A stretch of DNA of 64,000 nt, taken from assembly GCA_030220185.1 (NCBI GenBank), contig JASPKZ010007552.1, positions 868,001 to 932,000 on the forward strand, read 5' to 3'. This DNA is from Diploptera punctata (Eukaryota > Arthropoda > Insecta > Blattodea > Blaberidae). This document shows positions 43,408-54,868 of this stretch, piece after piece. The notes beneath the pieces were generated by a model that saw nothing but the letters and a program-made list of their open reading frames with translations, ran no database searches and had not been told where the DNA came from. Made by a program: the position numbers and the translations under genes. How positions within the stretch are numbered: the stretch's first letter is position 1; each line of letters starts with the position of its first letter.

Positions 43408-44296
43408 TTTTATTTTTTTAGTTTTAATATTTTACAGAATAAGATAAGAATGTAAATATCTTTAAATTTCATACTATTGTAAAATGAGCTAAAATTATTA
43501 CTCTTCTAAAAAAAAATCCTCCACAGTCGTATTCGAACCAGCGACGTATGGGTTACTGAAATTGTATACCACTACTTCACCGCTCTACCAACTGAGCTCT
43601 TACAACAATTGACTAAAAAGTCGACAAGTCCGTAACCTATTTTACCAGTTTTATTTTTTTTTATTTTCTGATGATTCTGGCTACGAATCTAGAAATAAAA
43701 TATGAAATTATTGTAGTGTCACGGGTCCTTTACAAGTATACAAAGTTTCAAGTCGATCCAATGTTTCTAAGTGGGTGAAAATCGTGTTCAAAGATTCCGT
43801 TACAGAAATACAAAACACTTTTTTCGATTTTATGATGAATCTGGCCAGGATTTTAGAAATTGAATATGAAATTATTGTATTGTTACGGGTTCTTCACAAG
43901 TATACAAAGATTCAAGTTGATCCAATGTCTCTAAGTTGGTGAAAATCGTGTTCAAAGATTCCGTTACATAAAATACAAAGACACTTTTCTTGATTTTCTG
44001 ATGATTCTGGCCAGGATTTTAGAAAATGAATATGAAATTTTTGTATTGCCACGGTCCTTAACAAGTATACAAAGTTTCAAGTCTATCCTATGTTTCTAAG
44101 TGGGTGAAAATCGTGTCCAAATATTCCGTTACATAAATATAAAGACACTTTTTTTATTTTCTGATGATTCTGGCCAGGATTTTAGAAAATAAATATGAAA
44201 TTATTGTAATGTCACGGGTCCTTTACAAGTATACAAAATTTCAAGTCGATTAAATTATTTTAAGTGGGTGAAAAACGCGTTGAAAGATTCAGTTAC

Positions 44297-44343
<47 letters not shown>

Positions 44344-44390
44344 GATATATAGATAGATACAAGTCAAGCTAATATAAAGCGTGTAAAAAT
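42929..44390. mobile_element. Composite repeat element, copy B
   Basis: Full architecture: palindrome arms 42928-43126 and 43208-43407 (loop about 80 bp), tRNA-Tyr-like relic at 43517-43610 (minus), four ~165-bp units (about 43650-44285), a (GATA)n run at 44300-44358 and the terminal GTCAAGCTAATATAAAGCGT ending at 44390. It directly abuts copy A at a shared TAAAAATAAATAATAG junction. Confidence 0.9.
43517..43610 (-). ncRNA. tRNA-Tyr-like relic with intron, copy B
   Basis: The minus strand reads TAAGAGCTCAGTTGGTAGAG (a near-canonical A box), CGGTGAAGTAG, an insert TGGTATACAATTTCAGTA, then ACCCATACGTCGCTGGTTCG. The anticodon is lost, and the B box (GGTTCGAATAC) is close to consensus. Confidence 0.7.
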
Positions 44391-45104
44391 GGTAATAAAC
44401 TAGTTCAACATTTATTAATTTTCTTCTATTCTCTTTATTTTTCTCAAAAGGAAACGGTCAAAATTTGCATCCTGATACCAACCTTTAAATTTCTTCTAGA
44501 GAAGCGTTGTGATATACTAAGCCAGTGTCCAAAAAAAAATATCTGCCGTTTTTAACTGTAAAACACAGAAATCTAAGTCAAAATCCAGCAATGGAATCCG
44601 ATGTGCGTAGGAGATGGACTTCCAGTTTGACTTAGAATGGGTACAGCGCGGACAACAGGTAGTAGGGTTAGCCATCAAGTGAGTTTAAATGAGACATTCG
44701 GCGCTGAAGTTTAGTGCCCTGTAGTTAAAAACTGCAGATACATTTTAGGCCGGCCTTGGTACATGAAGATGCTTCCCTGGGAGAAATTTCAAGGTAAGAT
44801 TTGGTATGCAATGGTTGACAGTTCCCTTGTTTGTTTAACATCTTCCTTTTGGATACTTTTACTTGTCCAATGAAACCGGATCTACCAGTGCGAAGAAGAT
44901 GTTTAGAGTTCGTAACACATACATACTTACTTGACCACACAACATGTAGGATCTCCCTGAATGGGCGATCACCTTAATATGGGGCTACTTCCTTGACAAC
45001 AGAAACCATTTATGATAAGAATCACCTTCATTCATTCGTACTAAACAAGGCAACAATAATATGATGATTATAATGGCCAAATGGTGTTCCTGGAATATTT
45101 GCGT
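44391..45104. other. Unassigned interval
   Basis: No coding or repeat signal recognised. Confidence 0.5.
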
Positions 45105-45240
45105 CATAAAATTAATCCACAGTTGTCTTACAGGTCAAGAAAAATCCTGAAACATATCCCACCCATAAAACTTTTCCCGGCCGGAGGTTATAGCCAGCCT
45201 GATGATTTCCAATTCCACATCCGTGGAGAATCAACCGTTT
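45105..45240 (-). mobile_element. Decayed SINE, family 2
   Basis: The reverse complement has CTCCGGCCGGGAAAAGTTTT where family 2 has its B-box end and GGGGCAGTTTTT, and further on CTTGACCTGTAAGACAACTG matches the family's CACCTGTAAGACAAATGTC. Heavily diverged. Confidence 0.5.
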
Positions 45241-45307
45241 ACTAACTTTTGTTAATAAAAAACGACTGAAAGAATTATTTACAGTTAGTAATTAATAGTT
45301 CTATACA

Positions 45308-45730
45308 TTTATTTGCTATTGAATAAGACTAGAAAAGAAACAACTTTGAAATTTTACAAAGTATTGGCAGTTCCATCTCTTATCTATGGATGTGAAACCT
45401 GGACATTAGCAAAGGCAGATAGTAAACAAATCGAAGCTGCTGAAATGAAGATGTTGAGAGCAATAGCAGGATACCAAAGGACCGATAAAAAGAAAAACGA
45501 AGATATAAGAATAGATCTTAATATATTTAATCTCTGTGAAAGAATAGAATATTATCAAAATGCTTATTTTCAGCACGTATTACGAATGAACAGCGCATAC
45601 CAAGAAGAATGTATAATTATAAACCAAAAGGGAGAAGAATGTTGGGAAGACCATTCAAGAGATAGAAGGACCAATTCGACCTATAATGATATCGGAACAG
45701 ATCATTGGGCTTAATCCTTCTTGTTGTTGA
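45308..45730 (+). pseudogene. LINE C-terminal fragment
   Basis: Plus strand: LNKTRKETTLKFYKVLAVPS, LIYGCETWTLAKADSKQIEA, AEMKMLRAIAGYQRTDKKKN, EDIRIDLNIFNLCERIEYY and FQHVLRMN. A frameshift follows near 45600, with KPKGRRMLGRPF readable in another frame. Same LINE type as 894-1397. The catalytic box is missing. The 3' end is near GATGATGACA (45730). Confidence 0.85.
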
Positions 45731-46190
45731 TGATGACATATTTATTTGCATTTTTTAGTTAAAGCGTTTGAGTTTATTAATTTGTAAGGTATTATTTGAA
45801 TGGGAATGGCCGATTAAACTTTGTTCAGAAGCTCTAAATTAGGCCTGAGGCTCTGTATGAAGCCGGGGGACTTGAAATTCCTGTCGGAAGGCTTTTCCCT
45901 TGGATTTCTTCTTCTTCTTCACGATTTAGGCTTATTTACTAGCCTGTTCCGGTTCCAAATTGCTGCTCTTTCAATCTTTTCCTCGGTCTTCCCAAACTTA
46001 TTCTTCCTCGTGGTGAATAATTGTGTGCTGCTTTTGGTATTCTATTCTCAGTCATCCTTGCTAAGTGTTCTTTCCAAATTGTTCTGTATTTCTCTATTGT
46101 TGAGTTTAATTCCTCTATTTTTAGTTGTCTTATTTCTGTGTTATGTTTTTGTCTGTTCTTTGATATCCTCCTATTGGTCTGAGGAACCTC
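45731..46190. other. Unassigned interval
   Basis: A 165-codon hydrophobic open frame (45821-46318, plus) overlaps a SINE on the opposite strand and is pyrimidine-rich. I treat it as chance. Confidence 0.4.
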
Positions 46191-46194
46191 ATTT

Positions 46195-46350
46195 TAGCAG
46201 CTTGTATCTTGGCAGTTTGTTGTGTTATCACTGTCCATGTCCCTTGGATTTCACATTCATAAAACAACAATCGATCCCGGCCGTGATTGAAACGACGACC
46301 CTCGGGACGAGTGTGTAATGAACGTAACCACTAGACCAAAGAGGCCGATA
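46195..46350 (-). mobile_element. tRNA-derived SINE head, family 1-like
   Basis: The reverse complement reads GGCCTCTTTGGTCTAGTGG (A box), TCCCGAGGGTCGTCG and CGGCCGGGATCGAT, followed by a body fragment with AAATCCAAGGG. It matches the first ~150 bp of family 1 with mutations in the B box. Confidence 0.7.
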
Positions 46351-46803
46351 ATAATTATTATACAGGTTGATTCACACTAAATAATACAGACTTCCAGAAG
46401 TGTAGAGGGACTTAGTGAATAAAGTTTTGATAAGGAACCCTTGTCCGTAAACATGTAATTTCGATGTAAAATAGGTTACAAGATCGGAACGCAATGAGCT
46501 GATATCGCTTCTCTTGTGTTTCAGAATAAGTATTGTAAACTTCTAGGGGCTGTATTACAAGTGTGGTTCCGTGTGGGGACCCTGTTGTTCGGTACACAAA
46601 GTGTACCTGTGACGCATGTTTTAATGTACACCCTTAGACAAAAAAAAAAAAGTCATCTCTTGATTCTATCGGGGGAACTTCGTGAGCACTCGCAGAAGCC
46701 TTATTCACATTAACACGTTTTCAGTAATTGTACTGTGGTGTTTGCTAGTTAACGTAGTACACACTCAAGTAACATAAAAGAGAGAGCTTGCCTTTGTGTG
46801 TTT

Positions 46804-46875
46804 CCGTGGTCGAGAGGTTTAACACACAACATCTGCATTCGTGACCTGACGGGTTCGATTCCCGTTTTATTTATA
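46804..46875 (+). mobile_element. tRNA-like SINE head with good A and B boxes
   Basis: TCCGTGGTCGAGAGGTTTAA (A box TGGTCGAGAGG) and GACGGGTTCGATTCCCGT (a perfect B box with its T-stem) are 45 bp apart. The acceptor stem does not close, so it is a tRNA-derived promoter and not a clear tRNA gene. Confidence 0.6.
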
Positions 46876-47051
46876 TTTTTTTTACTGAATGTTAGGATAG
46901 CATTTCGCCTGTAATATAGTTTCATATTTAATTTTATATTTGAGTTTTATGGCTTTAATGCACACACAAAACACATAAATGAAAACCTTCTAATAATTAA
47001 ATGAAGAAAGAAAATAATATCTTCTAAAATGAAACTTTAACAAAAACAAAA

Positions 47052-47321
47052 TCAATATCGGGTGTATGAATCCTCAGCATCTATTGCCGCCCTCAATCTG
47101 CGGGACATTGATGCAATCAAATTTCTAGAGGCACGTGGACGATCGGCTAGAGCATCCCAGGCGTCTTGAATTTGTGCCCATAAGCCATCTTTCGTTTTTT
47201 GTGCATCTGCAGGCCAATTAGAGTTCATCTCTATTTTCATCTTAGCCCATACATTTTCGATTGGATTCAACCTGGTGAACAGCGAAATTTGATTTGCCTT
47301 CTCCTTTAACAATGAAATCAA
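47052..47321 (-). pseudogene. Tc1-like transposase, C-terminal scrap
   Basis: The minus strand reads LNPIENVWAKMKIEMNSN, which carries the last catalytic Glu, then GLWAQIQDAWDALA and SRNLIASMSRRLRAAIDAED, typical of Tc1 C termini. The stretch before the NPIEN block is unrelated sequence, so the rest of the gene is gone. It differs from the Tc1 at 9.1-10.6 kb. Confidence 0.75.
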
Positions 47322-47628
47322 ATTTCGCTAAACATATTTCAGAAAGCGGCCACAGTTTCAACGATATCGATAATACAATGTAAAATATACACAGAGAAAC
47401 AACAGACACAAAATTAACATTTTACAAGAAATCGAAATTATCAAGAAGGCCAAGAATACATACATTCTCAACGAAAATGTGACTAATAAGCAAAACCCTC
47501 TATTAGACATACAGTAAATTCAATACTATTACACCAAATCCAAAAGATGAAGCATGCATCGAAAGGCCTAGAGTGAAATCAACGAAAATTTTAGATAGTT
47601 GAGGAAGACGGCAGTATACAAGGTAAAA

Positions 47629-48592
47629 ATAAATAGTAGTTCAAACAAACTAAAACAACACGCTTTATTAGAAAACCGAACTAAAAAATGAAAAATAATT
47701 TTATTTTCCAAAACGCTTGGGATAAAATTAAAGTGGTCAACAAAAAAATAATCTCCAACACATCTAGAATAAAACTAGAGTTATCTACAAAAACAGTAAT
47801 TTTAATATCAAAAGCGTGGGGTGCTCTATATCAATTAATACTTATATTTGATAATAAACAGATATTGGTAAAAGTAAAGTCTCTAAGAAGAAAACGTAAA
47901 AACCATAAAAAGCACCCAACGCTTTTGATGGTAAAATTATGTTTTTTGTAGATAACTCTAGTTTTATTCTAGATGTGTTAGAGATGATTTTTTTGTTGAC
48001 CACTAATTTCTTTCCCCAAGCGTGTTGGAAATTAAAATTATTGTTTTTATTTTTTGTTCGGTTTTCTAATAAAGGGTGTTGTTTTAGTTTTTTAAACTAT
48101 TATTTATTTTTTTTTAGTTTGGTTATCTAATAAAGCGTGTTGTTTCAGTTTTTAAACTATTATTTTTTTTTATTTTTAGTTTAGTTGATTGTCATAAACC
48201 GGAATCCCATGAATATTTAATTGCTTAATACTTTTCTAAAAAAAGAAAACCTCCGGCGAGGATTTGAACCAGCGACCTATTGATTGCTGACATTATATAC
48301 CACTATAGTCCACCGCTCTACTAACTGAGCTCTTACAACGATTGACTAAAAAGTCGATAAGTTCGCAACCTATTACACCTGTTTTTATTTATTTTTTCTG
48401 ACGATTCTGGCCAGGATTTAAAAACAATAATGAAATTGTTGTATTGCCATGAGTCTTTTACTAGTATACAAAGTTTCAAGTCGATCTAATGTTTTTATGT
48501 GGGTGAAAATCGTGTTCAAAGATTCCGTTACATAGATACAGGCCCGTCAGATAGACAGATACAGGTCAAGTTAATATAAAGCGTATAAAAAT
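47629..48592. mobile_element. Composite repeat element, copy D
   Basis: Arms at 47629-47825 and 47912-48108, with the outer ~65 bp of the right arm repeated (48109-48180). A tRNA-Tyr-like relic (48250-48341, minus) and one ~165-bp unit (48370-48545) follow, ending GTCAAGTTAATATAAAGCGT at 48585. It is inserted within the TA-flanked transposon 46363-49244. Confidence 0.87.
48250..48341 (-). ncRNA. tRNA-Tyr-like relic with intron, copy D
   Basis: The minus strand reads TAAGAGCTCAGTTAGTAGAG, CGGTGGACTATAG, an insert TGGTATATAATGTCAGCA, then ATCAATAGGTCGCTGGTTC and AAATCCTCGCCGG. The anticodon reads ATA, one base from GTA. Confidence 0.72.
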
Positions 48593-48732
48593 ATATAATT
48601 TAACATTGTTATAACCTCAACGGTATAAAAAATTATGAACTTAAAAAGTATAGATTAATTCAAATGTCGAAACAAAATGTATTTAATTCATATAACGTTT
48701 TCATACAAATATCACGAAAAAACTGCGTAATT

Positions 48733-48807
48733 GAAGACGCGAAGCTGCGATCTTCATTAACAGAAACAGGGATCGCGTGCTTTACCGCTGAGCTATCGGG
48801 ACACGTA
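48733..48807 (-). mobile_element. tRNA-like sequence lacking a B box
   Basis: The reverse complement GTGTCCCGATAGCTCAGCGG, with TAAAGCACGCGATCCCTG, has a canonical A box (TAGCTCAGCGG) but no matching GGTTCRA box. Probably a decayed SINE head. Confidence 0.5.
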
Positions 48808-48939
48808 GAAGAGTCTTCAGTTCATGCCACATAACACAGTACCTCAGGGACTGCACAATTATGACTAGTTTCCTAGTTTGAACCCAGCGCTGTGCCGAGT
48901 ATGACTTAGAAGAAATGTGCGTTCAAGAGATGAATCATT

Positions 48940-49070
48940 TTTTTTGTCGAAGTGTGTACGCACCACACAAGACCTGATGTGTGCTCAATAATTTCTGCTG
49001 TCGCCCGAATTCATGCAAGAAGATCTTCCTCTGACTCGACAGGTTTAGTATAACCCCCATAAGTCTGTAA
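48940..49070 (-). pseudogene. Transposase scrap of the host element
   Basis: The minus strand reads YGGYTKPVESEEDLLA, a stop, then IRATAEIIEHTSG. This aligns with SLVYYTPVETEEDLVARVV in the 34-37 kb transposases, so the TA-flanked element probably belongs to the same DD41D-like group. Confidence 0.65.
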
Positions 49071-49244
49071 TACTTATTCTGAAGCACAAGACACACGATA
49101 TCAGCCCACTGTTTCGTGTTTCGATCTTCAAACTTATTTTACATCGAAATGGTACGTTTCCGGACATGGGTTCCATATCAAAACTTTACCTATTAAATCC
49201 CCTCTACAACTCCTAGAAGTCCATAATACTTATTGATCACCCTG

Positions 49245-49596
49245 TATTAACTTAAATGTATTTAACCTCTTTTATACTGGCATTAGACATATTTGTACGG
49301 TACAAATAGTGAGTGACCTGTGACATTTATACGTAGAGAACGAGAGAAAGAGAGAGCATGTCAAAAGTATTTTAACATTTCAACTTTTTTTTTTCTGTAA
49401 ATGACTCCTGCAGAAATACGTTTTCCATTTGCTTTGTTTCCAGAAGCGGTTCTCATTTGTCACCAGCGTGGCTGTTAATTCAACTGCAGTCTTCTCTGAT
49501 TTCTATCTCTGTGTCGCACATCATATCCTTTTATTCTCATGAAATTGCTAGAAAATGGAGCTTTTTATGACTATGTATATACGTAATTTTTTTATT
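49245..49596. other. Unassigned interval
   Basis: Nothing recognised. Confidence 0.5.
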
Positions 49597-50530
49597 CAAT
49601 TCACAATGGGTTAAACCAAGGAGATGCACTGTCTCTTCTACTATAGCATTTCACCAACACTTTAGAGGTTGAAGAAGGCCCTAAATTCAATGTTGTTAAT
49701 AAATTGTTACTTTATACTGATGATTTAGGTTTGTCAGGCGATAGGGATGACATACTGAGAGCCAGTATGCACGCACACTATTCATTACCACTTAAAAATT
49801 GAGACTAGAAATAATCACGAACACAAATAAATATATATAATCACACTTAGAAATACATTATAGCCTATAATGGAAATGGATAGTTAATGAATAATGAAGG
49901 AAATTTTGAAGAAGTGGCTGATTCAAATACCTAGAAAAAACAATTGCAAACAGGAATGAGGTTCACAAAAAAATTATACATAGGTTTAATCTGGGAACGC
50001 ACGATATTTATAATATCATGCATCACAGGGACTCTTTTCGTCCCAACGTCTCTAAAAAAGCATAAAAACCGATCATACAAAAGACTGTTATTCTCGCAGT
50101 TATATTATATGGACTTTATTTTAAGGGAGAAGAAATGATTACGAACATTTGACAATAAAGTTCTTAGAAAAAAAAATTGGTCCAAACAGAGAAGAACAGA
50201 CAGGCGAATGGAGAAGATTGTTAAAACATTGAGCTATGTGATCTTTATGGGAAAACAAAATAAGAACAATTAAGTCTCGTGACTGTGATAGGCAGGACAT
50301 GTGGCAGGAATGGGAAATGAAAGTGCAGCATGGAAACGCCTTGTAGGAAAACCAGAGGGAAAGCGCCCAGTAGATAGGCCAAGAATGATGTGGGAAAATA
50401 ACATTAGGCATGATATGAGGGAAATAGATTATACAGACTATGGTTGGAAAACATTAGTTTAGGATAGAGATGTATGGAGAGCTTATGTCCAAGCGGCCAT
50501 AAAACTACAGGTTCGATAGCGCGACTGAGT
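49597..50530 (+). pseudogene. RTE-like LINE, heavily decayed
   Basis: Nucleotide-level match to the 40.03-41.6 kb copy: AATGGGTTAAACCAAGGAGA (the LKQGDALS block), TTTATACTGATGATTTAGG (YTDDL in place of YADDV), GAAATGGATAGTTAATGA, TGGTCCAAACAGAGAAGAAC, GGCAGGACATGTGGCAGGAA and AAACCAGAGGGAAAGCGCC. It ends GGTTCGATAGCGCGACTGAG. It carries frameshifts and stops throughout. Confidence 0.85.
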
Positions 50531-50539
50531 TAGTTGGTT

Positions 50540-51170
50540 ATGAAAATATCATGGCAAATATTATTAATAGAAATGACATAATAATTCCACCAAATTAGGA
50601 ACGTAAATGGGAAATTCTGGGCAGACAAGGTTAAAAGAGAACTCCAAAAGATAGGGATGGGTTGGTATGGGAAAAAGGGACTGAAAATCGCAAGCATGTG
50701 TGGAGAAATATAGGAAGGAGGTACTTAGATATAAACCGATAAAGTATTTTGGCCGAATCTGCGGGAAAACGATCACTGTTTTTACAAAGAGACCTAAAAC
50801 AAGTTTGGGGAAAATAATCATATATACTCAATGTAGGATTTAAAGTGAGATCATAGTTCAGGTTAGGGGCATGGATTTTTTGTATAAATTAGCGACGATC
50901 ACGATTTGCGAATATGTAAAATGTGCGGGAGCTTTGAAGACTAGACACATCTTTTAGGACCATGTAATGGTTTAGAATATTGGAGGCATCAGTTATTACC
51001 GGAAATATTTCTAAATTCAAATCGTGAAAAATTGGCATGCTACGAGTTACTGGTAAACCCAGAAAATTGGATAAACCTGGGTAGATTTCTGGACAAAACG
51101 CGGAAAATAAGAACAACACTTATTCAGGAATAAATAATAAATAATACCCAAAAACGTACAAAGTTTTAAA
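50540..51170 (+). pseudogene. Possible LINE C-terminal region
   Basis: One frame reads CKMCGSFED, a stop, THLLGPCNGLEYWRHQL, LPEIFLNSNREKLACYELL and DKTRKIRTTLIQE. The C-x2-C...H-x4-C pattern resembles the zinc-knuckle-like end of some non-LTR reverse transcriptases. Nothing upstream confirms it. Confidence 0.35.
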
Positions 51171-51189
51171 TAATCTTAGCCAAGAGTGT

Positions 51190-52755
51190 AAAGAGACTGT
51201 AAAATTAAATTTGAGTGATAAAACCATTTGGGTTGGATATTTTTCAAAATTTATGGTCCATTCTCCCAGACTAATTTTGATTTACCCATATCTCAGAACG
51301 ATGAATTTCTATATATCCCTGAAGCAGAACTTGACCCAGCTTTTAGAGTCGTGTAAAAATAATAAAGCACCTGGTGAGGATGAACTTCATAGAGAATTGT
51401 TTAAATATTCTGACAAAACTCTTAAACAAAAATGTCTGCACTTACTAAACAAAATAATCTTGGGAGAAGACCTACCTTCATCTTGGCAGAAAGCCATTAT
51501 CATACCAATTTTTAAAAAAGGTAACCTCAAAGATTGTAATAATTATCGAGGTATTAGCCTTCTCAACAGTGGATATAAAGTTTTTACAAAATTTCTAGCT
51601 TCTAAATTACAAAAACACTATTAAAACTTATTAGGGGAAGAACAAAATGGATTTCGTAAGGAAGATCCTGTGCCGATGGTTATTTCACCTTAAAACTTCT
51701 TATCGAAAAGCACAAAGAATTCAATAAAGAACTACATATAGCATTTATGGATTTTATCAAAGAATTTGATCGAGTTGACAGACAAAAACTTTTAGATATC
51801 TTAACTGATGATGGAACACCAAATCAACTGATCCAAACAATTTTTAATCTGCATAAAAATAACATCATAGCAGTACAAATAGGAACAGAATTGTCAGATT
51901 GGAAACATATAAATTGCGGAGTCAGACAAGAATGGCCTGTATCACCACTTCTATTTAATTTATACATTAATGCTATCATCAGACACTGGAGATTGACAGT
52001 TCATGGTAATATTCCTCTCTCAAGACACACAATTTTAGACACACTCTTATATGTAGATGATCAGACTCTTTTCGGAAATAATGAAGATGAATTACAATAT
52101 TCCACTCATCATCTTAATATAATAGCCCAACGATTTAACATGGAAATATCAACAACAAAATCTAAAGTTATGGCCTTTCAAGGGAAATTCCCAGTAAGAA
52201 GTAAAATTTGTATTCAGAATTCAATATTAGAGCAAGTTAATTCGTTTAAATACTTAGGATATAATCTAACTTATAATGAGGAATGTGATATATCCTTTAA
52301 AATACAAAACTATAATAAAGCTTTAAGAATTATCAACCAAGATTTAAACCATCAAAAGTGCAGAGACACACAAGAATGAAAATCTATAAAATTCTCGCTA
52401 GACCCATAATCTGTTATGGCAGTGAAGCTTGGACCATCAGAACTCAGGATGATCGTCATATTACAGCCACGGAGATGAAATTTCTGCGACGAACTGCAGG
52501 TTATAGCCTTCTAGACTACCAAAGAAATTCAACAATAGCCAGAGAGTTAAACATCGTACCTATATCTGAATACCTCCAAGAATATAGAAACAATTGGCTA
52601 GCCCATATTCAGCGCATGGATCGTCACAGAATACCAAAACAAATTCTTCACTACATTCCTCGAGGCAGAAGATCTGTGGGTTGACCTTTTCGGAGATGGC
52701 GGGAGACCGTAACGGGCCACTGGGCCTAATACTTGAAAGGACGATGATGATGATA
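51190..52755 (+). pseudogene. LINE with near-complete RT, frameshifted
   Basis: Plus strand: SCKNNKAPGEDELHRELFKY, SWQKAIIIPIFKKGNLKDCN, NYRGISLLNSGYKVFTKFLA, a stop and frameshift near 51620-51745, then DFIKEFDRVDRQKLLDILTD, GVRQEWPVSPLLFNLYINAI, YVDDQTLFGNNEDEL, NMEISTTKSKVMAFQGKF and VNSFKYLGYNLTYNEE. After a frameshift near 52350 come LARPIICYGSEAWTIR, LRRTAGYSLLDYQRNSTIAR and AHIQRMDRHRIPKQILHYIP, with GRRSVG then a TGA. The catalytic box is YVDD. The 3' tail is a short (GAT)n at 52742-52755. Endonuclease region absent. Confidence 0.9.
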
Positions 52756-52759
52756 AATA

Positions 52760-53030
52760 TGTTAACAAATTGCAGTACCATTAATTCTTAATAATTCTAC
52801 ATAACTAAGTTAATGTATAATGTAATTGTATTGATATCTAGTTGTAATATTATTGTGTTTTCTTTTTTGTTTTGTTTTAAATATATTATTACCAAACATC
52901 AACTTATTGTAACGGACTGACAACAGCACGTACGGCTTATTGTCCGTGCGATCCATATTTGTAAATAACATTGTATGTATCTTACTTTTAGTTTAATAAA
53001 GTCCTTATGTATGTATGTTAGATTATATAC
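52760..53030 (+). repeat. LINE 3' untranslated end, copy 2
   Basis: Contains GTAACGGACTGACAACAGCA, CGTACGGCTTATTGTCCGTG and AATAAAGTCCTTATG, ending in (TATG)n at 53005-53018. It is the same 3' end as the reverse copy at 10928-11225. Confidence 0.8.
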
Positions 53031-53141
53031 TAACTAATCGTAAACTTTTTAATTATGTTCTGGATACCAGAGTTTTCAGGAGTCTTGAACTGGAAACATC
53101 ATTTTCTGCTTGTCTCCACTTGTCGCTTCCCTCCATGTTAT

Positions 53142-53245
53142 ATGCAGAAGATCTGTGGGTTGACCTTTTCGGAGATGGCGGGAGACCGTAACGGGCCACT
53201 GGGCCTAATACTTGAAAGGACGATGATGATGATGATGATGATGAT
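53142..53245 (+). repeat. Severely truncated LINE 3' end
   Basis: About 88 bp from GCAGAAGATCTGTGGGTTGA to TACTTGAAAGGACGATGATG are identical to 52666-52754, including the inactivating TGA after GTGGGT. It is followed by (GAT)n and (TATG)n runs to about 53260. Confidence 0.9.
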
Positions 53246-54469
53246 GTATGTATGTATGTAATTCCATAACATGAGTATTTTTTATTAGGAGACTTCATGC
53301 ATATTTTTATTTCTTAACAGGTTCAGCACTGTGTCTGAGTTTTCATGTCAATGCTTTCATATATGACAGTTTATCAATTCGATTTCATAGCGTCATGTAA
53401 GGCAGCCAATCACGTGGTTATTACCCCTTACTCTTCTCTCAACAAACTTAAACATTTCACCAAAATGTGTTGACATTTTGAAGTTCTTCCAAATACAACC
53501 AGGTGGTTTTAATTCATATTTCGTTAAGTGTTCTCATTTTTACTGTAAATATTTGTGTTAAGCCCACTGCTGTGTTCTCGAGGTAGCGTCGTTGCCGCTT
53601 ATGTAGCGAATTCAAAATCGATCTTCACAAGTTTCCAGAGTGAGATTTTTCTGGATTTTTCTTCACCTGTAAGACAAATATCTGAAAACTTTAAGGGTTA
53701 AATAGTACCCGAGCATAATCTTCTCAACGCAAATACCTATATTACATTCGTTTTGTTTAGTATGAATCTAGGCTAATGGCCTGTCTTGTCTCAAACTTTA
53801 AGTTGTCTGGGAGGTAGCCCTGGTATTCAGTTAATCCACGGAGACCCTCATTATTCTCGTGTGGTCAAAAAAGTAAGTATGTGACCTAAATTTTCAATTC
53901 TTGGCCACAGAGAGATATTTGGTTGAGTTAGTGTTACAGTAAAGTAAACAACTCTTTCAAAGTATTTACTCCCTAGCTTAATGATGTCGCATTTTGACTA
54001 TTACGACGTTCTACTAAACGACATAATTGATTGATTGTCAGACAAACTGCAACTTGTTTAATGTCGCAAATATGATCACATTTCTTCACCTTTTCACGAA
54101 TTTTTCACGGTTAGAAGAAAATTACACTGTCTCGTATTTTTTAGGATTCTACATATTTCAAATCCAAATTATTTAGCCTCTCGTTTCTAGTATCTATCCT
54201 CCAAACATAATACAAACACATGATCACACAACAATTTCTTACTTATATACCGCAACATAGAACAACTCATCACTCCACATCAATGAGACCTACCATTTCC
54301 AATTCTCGCAACTGGAGTTACGTATCACAAGAAAACGGGAGCTAGGAAATGGTAGAATAATTTAAAAGTAATTCAAATTTACATTTCCTTTGACTTTGGC
54401 GTGGTCATTACCTTCACGTATAAGGTAATGTACATGTATTATTAGAATTTTGCCGTTTAATTTATAATA

Positions 54470-54470
<1 letters not shown>
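53246..54470. other. Mostly unassigned; decayed family-2 SINE at 53570-53710
   Basis: TGTTCTCGAGGTAGCGTCG, then GAGATTTTTCTGGATTTTTC and ACCTGTAAGACAAATATCTG (53570-53710, plus) follow the order of SINE family 2. The rest shows no coding or repeat signal. Confidence 0.5.

Positions 54471-54471
<1 letters not shown>

Positions 54472-54507
<36 letters not shown>
54472..54507. repeat. (ATT)n microsatellite
   Basis: About 12 ATT units; another short (ATT)n is at 54779-54803 after the next LINE tail. Confidence 0.93.
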
Positions 54508-54508
<1 letters not shown>

Positions 54509-54780
54509 AGTAAAAGGATATACAAGACTTGATAGAATAGGGAATGAGGATATAAGAGAAGAATTGAAAGTACAGCCTTTATTGGATAAAGTCACGAATT
54601 ACAGACAGAAATGGATTGATCACATGGATGGAATGAGTAAGGAGAGATATCCATTGTTAGCCAGAAATTATCAAGCAAGAGGAAGGCGTGATGTTGGAAG
54701 ACCTAGAAGACGTTGGGCTGATGCAATATGAAGTCGGAACGGGCAATTGCCTAATCCCTGGAGTGATGATGATGATGATA
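54508..54780 (+). pseudogene. LINE C-terminal tail
   Basis: An uninterrupted frame reads TRLDRIGNEDIREELKVQPL, LDKVTNYRQKWIDHMDGMSK, YPLLARNYQARGRRDVGRP and RRRWADAI, then TGA, with NGQLPNPW readable further on. The tail is (GAT)n at 54762-54780. This is the tail shared by the other LINEs here (compare GRRNVGRPLRRW at 1.3 kb); the RT domain is missing. Confidence 0.85.
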
Positions 54781-54868
54781 TTATTATTATTATTATATTA
54801 TTAAGTTTATCGTATAAAATGTTGTACGTGTATGAAGTCTACTCTACAATTTATATATATATATATAT

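Larger units (their letters stand above)
46363..49244. mobile_element. TA-flanked DNA transposon with ~140-bp inverted repeats
   Basis: The left end CAGGTTGATTCACACTAAAT and right end (reverse complement CAGGGTGATCAATAAGTATT) are inverted copies. Similarity continues through GTAGAGGG, AAAGTTTTGATA, GGAACCC.TGTCCG and ATTTCGATGTAAAATA to GAGCTGATATCG/GGGCTGATATCG, about 140 bp. TA lies at 46361-46362 and 49245-49246. The 2.9-kb interior holds a tRNA-like sequence, a Tc1 scrap, composite copy D and a transposase scrap, so it is itself a landing pad. Confidence 0.85.

Noticed and set aside
45821..46318. 165-codon hydrophobic frame
   Set aside because: Pyrimidine-rich sequence that overlaps the reverse strand of a SINE; no conserved membrane-protein features.
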